This document shows positions 54,264 to 60,776 of a stretch of DNA of 64,000 nucleotides, in pieces; the first letter of the stretch is position 1; each line of letters begins with the position of its first letter. Source of the DNA: Clostridia bacterium. Its GTDB lineage: Bacteria > Bacillota_A > Clostridia > UMGS1883. Position numbers and translations under genes: made by a program. The notes under the pieces were generated by a model that saw only the letters and a list, made by a program, of their open reading frames with translations, made no database searches and was not told the origin of the DNA. The DNA is taken from positions 66,724-130,723 of the forward strand of contig JAFUJZ010000007.1 in assembly GCA_017467965.1 (NCBI GenBank), in the 5' to 3' direction.

Positions 54264-55589
54264 GTGGCAAAACCCATTATTGCTATCGTTGGTCGTCCCA
54301 ACGTGGGCAAATCCACACTTTTCAATAAAATAGCAGGTAAACGTATCTCAATTGTTGAAGATACTCCCGGTATTACACGCGACAGAGTATATGCTGAGGG
54401 TGAGTGGTGCGGCAGAGAGTTTACCATGATTGATACAGGCGGTATTGAGCCTTATTCAAAGGATGTTATTCTTTCACAGATGAGACGCCAGGCAAACCTG
54501 GCAATTGAAATGGCTGACGTTATCATTTTTATGGTTAACGTAAAGGACGGCATGACAGCAGCTGACCAGGAGGTTGCAACAATGCTTCAGAAATCCAACA
54601 AGCCTATCGTTCTTGTGTGTAACAAGGTTGATGCCCCCGGTGAACCACCAATGGAACTTTATGAGTTCTACAACTTAGGACTTGATGAGCCTATGGCGGT
54701 TTCCTCCGTACACGGCAGAGGTGTTGGCGACGTACTTGATAAATGTCTTGAGTATTTCCCGCCCGAAACCGATGACGAGGAAGAGGATGATACGATCAAG
54801 GTTGCAGTTGTGGGCAAACCCAATGCCGGCAAGAGCAGTCTTATTAACCGTCTTTTGGGTGAAGATAGAGTAATCGTATCCGACATAGCAGGCACAACGA
54901 GAGATGCTATTGATACTCAGCTCGAAAAGAACGGCAAAAAGTACACCTTTATCGATACTGCAGGTATGCGAAAAAGGAATAAGGTTGACGATTTGGTTGA
55001 ACGCTATAGCGTAATCCGCTCGCTTAATGCTGTTGAACGCTGTGATGTTTGTATTGTTATGATTGACGGCGTTGAGGGCATAAGCGAACAGGATACAAAA
55101 ATCGCAGGCTATGCTCACGAACAGGGCAAGGGTACCGTAATTGTTGTCAATAAGTGGGACGCTGTTGAAAAAGACGACAAAACAATGGAAAATATGCGCA
55201 AACAAATTTATGATATGTTAGGCTTTATGCCGTATGCTCCCGTTGTTTTCATATCGGCGCTTACAGGGCAGAGGGTTGATAACCTCTTTAGTAATATTGA
55301 CTTTGTAGCAGACCAGAATGCAATCAGACTACAGACAGGCGCACTCAATGATGTTTTGACAGATGCGGTTGCACGTGTTCAGCCTCCCAGCGATAAGGGT
55401 AAGAGATTAAAGCTTTTCTATATCACGCAGGCATCTACAAAACCACCCACGTTTGTACTTTTTGTAAACGATGCAGAATTGGCACATTTCTCGTATATAA
55501 GATATATCGAAAATCAGATTCGTACAGCTTTTGGTCTTACGGGTACACCTGTGAGATTTATAATAAGAGAAAGAAAATCAGAAAAGTAA
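54264..55589 (+). CDS. der: Ribosome-assembly GTPase Der (EngA)
   Basis: 441 residues from a GTG at 54264 behind AGGAGGTGG. Two consecutive G domains: GRPNVGKST, DTPG, NKVD in the first and GKPNAGKSS, DTAGMRKR, NKWD in the second, with a C-terminal KH-like domain (VRFIIRERKSEK end). Required for late 50S subunit assembly. Followed closely by plsY. Confidence 0.98.
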   Translation: MAKPIIAIVGRPNVGKSTLFNKIAGKRISIVEDTPGITRDRVYAEGEWCGREFTMIDTGGIEPYSKDVILSQMRRQANLAIEMADVIIFMVNVKDGMTAADQEVATMLQKSNKPIVLVCNKVDAPGEPPMELYEFYNLGLDEPMAVSSVHGRGVGDVLDKCLEYFPPETDDEEEDDTIKVAVVGKPNAGKSSLINRLLGEDRVIVSDIAGTTRDAIDTQLEKNGKKYTFIDTAGMRKRNKVDDLVERYSVIRSLNAVERCDVCIVMIDGVEGISEQDTKIAGYAHEQGKGTVIVVNKWDAVEKDDKTMENMRKQIYDMLGFMPYAPVVFISALTGQRVDNLFSNIDFVADQNAIRLQTGALNDVLTDAVARVQPPSDKGKRLKLFYITQASTKPPTFVLFVNDAELAHFSYIRYIENQIRTAFGLTGTPVRFIIRERKSEK

Positions 55590-55604
55590 AAGGAGAGAAA
55601 ATTT

Positions 55605-56297
55605 ATGCAGGGAATTATCAGAGATGTAACAGATGTTAAAACATTGGTGTTTTTCATTGCAGCGGCACTTTTGGGTTATCTTATCGGTTCGTTGAACCTT
55701 TCGATTGCTTTGTCGAGAAGCAAGGGTAAAGATATCCGTGAAATGGGCAGCGGCAACGCAGGTACAACAAACACACTCCGTACAATGGGCGTGGGCTCTG
55801 CAGTAATGGTTTTGATTTTTGACATTGCAAAGGGATGCCTTGTTCCTCTTGCACTTATCCTCACCGGAAAGGCTAATCCTTGGTTTTTCTATTCGACATG
55901 CTACAGTGCAGCATATATTTATGCAGTAATGGCAGTAATCGGTCATTGCTTCCCGGTTTATTACGGATTCAGAGGTGGTAAGGGTATTGCAACAGCAGCA
56001 GGTGCACTTTTGGTTATCAGCCCCGTTGCAACAGGTATTGCTATTGTTGAGTTCCTTATCATGGTAATCCTTTTCAGATTTGTATCTCTTGGTTCTATTG
56101 TTGCGGTTATCAATATTCCGCTCTTTACATACCTTCTCAACATGGACATCATAGGCGAAAGAGAGCGGCTTATGGCAGCAACTATTGCAATTGCACTTGT
56201 TGCGCTCTTCAAGCATCTTCCCAATGTTAAGAGAATAAGAGAAGGCAGCGAATCTCCTCTTTGGGGCAAGAAAAAAGACAAGAAAGAAACAGAGTAA
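55605..56297 (+). CDS. plsY: Acyl-phosphate:glycerol-3-phosphate acyltransferase
   Basis: 230 residues with five to six membrane helices; AAAAGGAGAG ribosome site. Family blocks: GYLIGSLNLSIALSRSKGKD, MGSGNAGTTNTLRTMG and YYGFRGGKGIATAAG with the phosphate-binding glycines. Makes lysophosphatidic acid from acyl-phosphate and G3P in the membrane. Lysine-rich C-terminal tail (GKKKDKKETE). Confidence 0.96.
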   Translation: MQGIIRDVTDVKTLVFFIAAALLGYLIGSLNLSIALSRSKGKDIREMGSGNAGTTNTLRTMGVGSAVMVLIFDIAKGCLVPLALILTGKANPWFFYSTCYSAAYIYAVMAVIGHCFPVYYGFRGGKGIATAAGALLVISPVATGIAIVEFLIMVILFRFVSLGSIVAVINIPLFTYLLNMDIIGERERLMAATIAIALVALFKHLPNVKRIREGSESPLWGKKKDKKETE

Positions 56298-56307
56298 TTA
56301 AAAAATT

Positions 56308-57507
56308 ATGAAGCATTATAATATTTTGATTATAGGCGGCGGCGCGGCAGGACTTGCGGCCGCCGTTTCTGCAAGAAAACAGAATAATAATATCACAATC
56401 GGCGTTGTTGAAAAAAATGATCGTGTTGCAAAGAAAATTCATGCCACGGGCAACGGAAGATGCAATTTTACCAATATGGATATAAAGAGCGATTACTTTT
56501 ACGGTGATAAATCATTTGTTGAAAGCGTTCTTACTAAGTTTGGTACAGAAGAGGCTATAAGCTTTTTTAAAGAGCTGGGGATTCTCCACCGTGTTGAAGA
56601 AAACAGGGTTTATCCTATATCCAACCAAGCAAGTGCGATTGCAGATTGTTTAAGACTATACCTTATGGAAAACGGCGTTCAGTTTATAACAGACACTTTT
56701 GTTTCAGATGTTAAAAAAACAAAGGACGGTTTTTTGGTAGGGGATTTAACGGCAGATAAGGTTATTATTGCAACAGGCGGAAAAGCTTCCCCTAATTTAG
56801 GCAGTGACGGCTCAGGGTATAAACTCCTTGAAAGCTTTGGTCATAAAAAAACAAAACTAAAACCGGCACTAGTAAGCCTTAAAACTGAAAACAGCATCAC
56901 AAAAACACTCAAAGGCGTAAAGGTTTTTGCACGTGTTACCCTTTTTGAAAACGGAAAGCCTATTAGAGCAGACCGAGGTGAAATTCTTTTTACCGATTAC
57001 GGCGTTTCGGGTATTCCCGTAATGCAGATTTCAAGATTTGCCAATGCCGGAATGAGTATAGTGATTGACATGTTGCCAGACTTATCCAAAAAAGAAACCA
57101 TTGGTGAAATATATGAGCGTGTATACAGCCTGCCTGAGCGTGAAGGTGGAGAACTTTTTTCGGGTTTGGTCAATAAAAAGATTGCTGTTCCCATGTTAAA
57201 GTATGCTGAAATTGAAAAAACAACTGTAAAGGCAAAAAACTTTACAGATAAAAATATCCTTAAATGCGGTGAATTTTTGAAACAGTTAAAATTAACGATT
57301 TTGGGTGATAACGGATTTGAAAATGCACAGGTTTGCCGGGGCGGTATAGAACTTAATGGCTTTGATGCTAAAACTATGGAATCAAAGCTCTGCAAAGGAC
57401 TTTATGCAGCAGGCGAAATCCTTGATGTGGACGCAATTTGCGGAGGATATAATTTGCATTGGGCGTGGGCAACAGGTGTTATTGCGGGCAATAACGCTAC
57501 GATATAA
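56308..57507 (+). CDS. HI0933/BaiN-family FAD-dependent oxidoreductase
   Basis: 399 residues. FAD-binding GGGAAGLAAAVSARKQ, ATGNGRCNFTNMD, IIATGGKASPNLGSDGSGY, LFTDYGVSGIPVMQIS and the ending CGGYNLHWAWATGVIAGN identify the HI0933 family of flavoproteins (members include BaiN-like bile-acid and aminoacyl-tRNA-linked reductases). Substrate unknown. Weak ribosome site. Directly upstream of another flavoprotein. Confidence 0.92.
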   Translation: MKHYNILIIGGGAAGLAAAVSARKQNNNITIGVVEKNDRVAKKIHATGNGRCNFTNMDIKSDYFYGDKSFVESVLTKFGTEEAISFFKELGILHRVEENRVYPISNQASAIADCLRLYLMENGVQFITDTFVSDVKKTKDGFLVGDLTADKVIIATGGKASPNLGSDGSGYKLLESFGHKKTKLKPALVSLKTENSITKTLKGVKVFARVTLFENGKPIRADRGEILFTDYGVSGIPVMQISRFANAGMSIVIDMLPDLSKKETIGEIYERVYSLPEREGGELFSGLVNKKIAVPMLKYAEIEKTTVKAKNFTDKNILKCGEFLKQLKLTILGDNGFENAQVCRGGIELNGFDAKTMESKLCKGLYAAGEILDVDAICGGYNLHWAWATGVIAGNNATI

Positions 57508-57519
57508 GGAAGTTTGTTT

Positions 57520-59070
57520 ATGATTAGAGTTAATAACGTAAAATTAAAACCGGGATATAAAAGCGAAGATGTAATAGAGGCTATCGCAAAACAGATTAAA
57601 GCTCCAGAATGCGATATTGAAGGCTTTTCCGAGGTTAAATTGTCGGTTGATGCGCGCAATAAAAAAGACGTTTTTTATGTTGCGGTTTTTGATGTAGCTG
57701 TAAAAGACGAGCGTAAATATTACGGTCGTGAACATGTATCACGAAGCGAAAAATATGAGTACGAATATCCTATTCCTTGGAGAAGTGAGCACCAACCCAT
57801 TGTGGTTGGGGCAGGCCCTGCGGGGTTGTTTGCCGCGCTTATACTTAGCTACCGCGGTGCAAATCCTATCGTTATTGAACGCGGAGAGTGTGTTGAAAAC
57901 CGCATAAATACGGTTGAAAAGTTTTGGCAGACAGGGGTATTGAACCCCGAAAGTAATGTGCAGTTCGGCGAAGGCGGGGCAGGCACGTTCTCGGACGGCA
58001 AACTTAATACCGGCACAAAGGACGTTCGCCAAAGAAAAGTCTTGGAGGAAATGACCGAGGCAGGCGCGCCAAAAGAAATCCTTTACAAAGCCAAGCCTCA
58101 TGTGGGTACTGACGAGCTGAGGAATATGGTTAAAAATATAAGGAAAAAGATTATTTCCATGGGTGGTGAATTCATATTCAACTGTCGTATGGATGATATT
58201 ATTATTGAAAATAATGCTGTCAAAGGCATAAAAACCACACAAGGCGATTTTGAAACAAAAACCCTTATTTTAGCTATTGGCCACAGCGCGAGAGACACTT
58301 TCAAACTGGTGCAAAGGCTTAATATACCCATGGAAAGAAAGCCCTTTTCCGTAGGCGTGAGAATAGAGCACTTAAGAGAGGATATCAATTACGCTCAGTA
58401 TGGAGATTTTGCTCCTCTTATGGAGGCGGCTGACTATAAATGCAACGTAAAAGACCGTAACGGACGCGGTGTGTATACGTTTTGTATGTGCCCGGGTGGC
58501 TACGTTGTTGCGTCGGCAAGCGAAGAAAATGGAGTTGTAACTAACGGTATGAGCAATTTTGCCCGTAACGGAGAGAATAGTAACAGTGCACTTTTGGTGT
58601 CGGTTTATCCCGATGATTTTGAGGGCACAGATGTACTTAGTGGTATGTATTTTCAGCGAAAACTCGAAAAAAGTGCCTTTTATCAGGCGGGTGCGGACTA
58701 CAAAGCACCTTGCCAGAGAGTTGGGGACTTTTTTGACAAGAAGAAAACCTCACAGTTTGGGAAAGTTGTGCCAACCTATGAACCTGGGGTTACACCCTCT
58801 GATTTGAACAGATTGTTGCCACTTCATATAGCTGACGGATTAAAGGATGCAATAGGCTCGTTTTCACGTAAAATAAAGTGCTTTAATGAGCCGGATGCCA
58901 TTCTTACAGGGGTTGAAACAAGGAGCAGTTCACCTGTGCGAATAATCCGAAACGAAAGCTTTTCTTCATATATAAAAGGCTTGTACCCTTGCGGCGAGGG
59001 GGCAGGCTATGCAGGCGGTATAATGAGTGCGGCAGTAGACGGAATAAAAATCGGCGAAAAATGCGAATAG
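57520..59070 (+). CDS. COG2509-type FAD-dependent oxidoreductase
   Basis: 516 residues from the ATG at 57520 (AAGGAAG upstream; a TTG six bases earlier is less likely). A short N-terminal domain (residues 1-80), then VVGAGPAGLFAALILSYRG, VQFGEGGAGTFSDGKLNTG, LILAIGHSARDTF, VYTFCMCPGGYVVASASEE and the C-terminal GEGAGYAGGIMSAAVDGIKIGEKC. Conserved uncharacterised FAD dehydrogenase. Its stop codon lies inside a long inverted repeat (59038-59096). Confidence 0.92.
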   Translation: MIRVNNVKLKPGYKSEDVIEAIAKQIKAPECDIEGFSEVKLSVDARNKKDVFYVAVFDVAVKDERKYYGREHVSRSEKYEYEYPIPWRSEHQPIVVGAGPAGLFAALILSYRGANPIVIERGECVENRINTVEKFWQTGVLNPESNVQFGEGGAGTFSDGKLNTGTKDVRQRKVLEEMTEAGAPKEILYKAKPHVGTDELRNMVKNIRKKIISMGGEFIFNCRMDDIIIENNAVKGIKTTQGDFETKTLILAIGHSARDTFKLVQRLNIPMERKPFSVGVRIEHLREDINYAQYGDFAPLMEAADYKCNVKDRNGRGVYTFCMCPGGYVVASASEENGVVTNGMSNFARNGENSNSALLVSVYPDDFEGTDVLSGMYFQRKLEKSAFYQAGADYKAPCQRVGDFFDKKKTSQFGKVVPTYEPGVTPSDLNRLLPLHIADGLKDAIGSFSRKIKCFNEPDAILTGVETRSSSPVRIIRNESFSSYIKGLYPCGEGAGYAGGIMSAAVDGIKIGEKCE

Positions 59071-59096
59071 CATTTTTCACCTATTTTTATTCCGTC
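59038..59096 (+). terminator. Long hairpin straddling the COG2509 gene stop codon
   Basis: Arms GACGGAATAAAAA (59038-59050)/TTTTTATTCCGTC (59084-59096) and GAAAAATGC (59056-59064)/GCATTTTTC (59070-59078), a stem of about 22 bp with the TAG stop (59068-59070) in the loop region. No T run after it. Probably the left end of the adjacent repeat unit rather than a simple terminator. Confidence 0.6.
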
Positions 59097-59100
59097 AGCG

Positions 59101-59269
59101 ATATAAATCCTTGCGGATTTGCGATATGTCTTGCTGACGCGATATGCCTGCGGCGCGATATGCCCTGCGGGGCGTGGGGATTTATATCATATCGCATTCG
59201 AGAGAATCGAGAATATATCGCAATGAGGCAACGCCGAGTTATATCGCATTTGTGAAACAAATATATCGC
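59101..59269. repeat. ATATCGC/GCGATAT repeat cluster upstream of the four-helix-bundle gene
   Basis: Ten-bp inverted repeat ATATAAATCC (59101-59110)/GGATTTATAT (59178-59187) enclosing three GCGATAT copies (59121, 59139, 59155), followed by four ATATCGC copies in opposite orientation (59089, 59215, 59241, 59263 region) with small hairpins such as TTTG/CAAA. No coding potential; ends 17 nt before the next start codon. Confidence 0.75.
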
Positions 59270-59286
59270 AAAAAGGAGCAATAAAC

Positions 59287-59634
59287 ATGAGAGAAAAAAC
59301 AATTAAAGAACTGGCAGTAGAACTTACGGTTGAAGTGGTAGAGGTTTGCGATAAAATTAAAGGCAGAGCAGTATTTGTCAACCAGCTTTTAAGGGCTTGC
59401 TCTTCGATAGGTGCTAATTCTCATGAAGCGAAATATTCACAAAGCAATGCAGATTTTGTGAGCAAAATGGAAATTGCTCTTAAAGAGTGTTACGAAACCG
59501 AATATTGGTTGGAAGTTTTGGTCAAAATCAACTCGATTGATCAAGAAACATATAAAAAAATCGGCACTAAGTGCGGAACTATACGGAGAAAGTTGATTGC
59601 GTCGATAACAACTGTTAAAAACAAAGGTGAATGA
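59287..59634 (+). CDS. Four-helix-bundle protein (S23/Avd-like)
   Basis: 115 residues, ATG behind AAAAAGGAGC. All-helical: IKELAVELTVEVVEVCDKI, VNQLLRACSSIGANSHEAKY, DFVSKMEIALKECYETEYWLEVL and a last helix with KCGTIRRKLIASITTV, the pattern of the small four-helix-bundle family that includes the 23S rRNA intervening-sequence protein and the Avd factor of diversity-generating retroelements. No rRNA gene or reverse transcriptase is nearby. It is preceded by the ATATCGC repeat cluster, an association that suggests a small mobile or repeat-maintained unit. Function unknown; probably binds nucleic acid. Confidence 0.85.
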   Translation: MREKTIKELAVELTVEVVEVCDKIKGRAVFVNQLLRACSSIGANSHEAKYSQSNADFVSKMEIALKECYETEYWLEVLVKINSIDQETYKKIGTKCGTIRRKLIASITTVKNKGE

Positions 59635-59803
59635 ATTTTTCCAACCTTTATTCCGTAGTGTAAAATGCAGAATTAATAGATGAAATTGCCTTACAAACTG
59701 CTTTTTGCCGTATGTTTATTGCCCTTTTGTACATGGTATTTGCGCTTTTGTACACAGTGGATAAAAAAGGCTGAAAAATCACAAAAAAATTATGAAAAAC
59801 ATC

Positions 59804-59831
59804 TTGAAAAATGAGATATTTGTGTTATACT
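59804..59831 (+). promoter_or_regulatory. Promoter of the dockerin-protein gene
   Basis: TTGAAA (59804-59809), 16-nt spacer, TATACT (59826-59831). Within the 311-nt gap 59635-59945, the part before this promoter shows nothing recognisable. Confidence 0.7.
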
Positions 59832-59847
59832 GTATGTATGTGAATAA

Positions 59848-59911
59848 TGCCAAAGTATAGATTGGGCAGATTGCTTTTTGTAATCAGTACCGAAGATAAA
59901 ACACTTTGGCA
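59848..59911 (+). promoter_or_regulatory. Structured leader of the dockerin-protein gene
   Basis: Perfect 9-bp closing stem TGCCAAAGT (59848-59856)/ACTTTGGCA (59903-59911) around a 46-nt interior with a small GATT/AATC hairpin and unpaired GGGCAG and ACCGAAGAT. Lies just after the predicted transcription start. Does not match a riboswitch class I can name. Confidence 0.5.
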
Positions 59912-59945
59912 ACACAAAAATTAATTTTTCCTGAAAGGAGACAAA

Positions 59946-60740
59946 ATGATGAAGAAACTCAGCAAAATTCTTCTCGTTATGGCAATGAGCCTTGTGCTTG
60001 TATTTGCCATGATGACAGTGGCTTCAGCCGCTACAATCAATAGCGTTGAAGCAGGCGTTGCAGCTGATGAGGGCAGAACAATCTCGGTTACAGTTGAATA
60101 TGGTTCCCCCGAAGCAGCTCAGCAGTCCACAGTGCTTGTTGTTAAGTCCGGTACAGCTCTTGCAACACTTTCCGATTCCGATATCAAGTATATCGACCAG
60201 GAAGCAGTTAGCGATACAGCCGTTACTTACACATTCAAGCTCCTCGAAGCTGACCGCGTAGGTACATATGATGTATACGTAGGCGGTACAGGTGTTGACG
60301 CACCTTCCAATACTTCTTTCTCATTTGATACTAAGAAGATTATCGGTACTATCACAGTACTTGGTGATGCTACAAAGGCAACAGCTGTTGCTACAGACGC
60401 ATCCAACATTTCTGTGAACGGTACAGTTAAGGCTGACGGTACATATGAAATCGAAGTTGGTCAGGGCACATACGACGTAGTTCTTGGTAAAGCAGGTTAC
60501 CTTTACAAGACATACGAAGACGTAGTTGCTAATGCAAACGAAGTTAACCTTGGTACTATCGCACTTATCGGTGGTGACTATAATAACGATAATGCGGTTG
60601 ATATTTCTGACCTTCAGGCTACACTTACAAACTTTGATGGTGCAACTACAACAGTTGACCTTGATGATGATGGCAAGGTTACAATTACAGAACTTCAGGC
60701 AGCACTTAGTAACTTCGATACTAAAGGTTACACTGAATAA
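59946..60740 (+). CDS. Secreted protein with C-terminal dockerin-like repeat pair
   Basis: 264 residues, ATG behind GAAAGGAGAC. Signal peptide (MKKLSKILLVMAMSLVLVF..., A-A cleavage region), a beta-sandwich domain (~30-125), a carboxypeptidase-regulatory-like domain (VNGTVKADGTYEIEVGQGTY), and two calcium-loop repeats at the end: DYNNDNAVDISDLQATL and DLDDDGKVTITELQAAL. Spacing of D/N/D and D/E residues is that of dockerin/EF-hand loops. Dockerins dock onto cohesin domains of extracellular scaffolds. The next gene encodes a large secreted protein with a possible cohesin-like domain, 36 nt downstream in the same orientation. Confidence 0.8.
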   Translation: MMKKLSKILLVMAMSLVLVFAMMTVASAATINSVEAGVAADEGRTISVTVEYGSPEAAQQSTVLVVKSGTALATLSDSDIKYIDQEAVSDTAVTYTFKLLEADRVGTYDVYVGGTGVDAPSNTSFSFDTKKIIGTITVLGDATKATAVATDASNISVNGTVKADGTYEIEVGQGTYDVVLGKAGYLYKTYEDVVANANEVNLGTIALIGGDYNNDNAVDISDLQATLTNFDGATTTVDLDDDGKVTITELQAALSNFDTKGYTE

Positions 60741-60776
60741 GATTAACATCCATTTAATAAAGTGAGGTAAAAAGGT

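Noticed and set aside
59848..59911. c-di-GMP riboswitch call for the dockerin-gene leader
   Set aside because: Core elements of GEMM-I and of the type II switch are absent; kept only as an unnamed structured leader.
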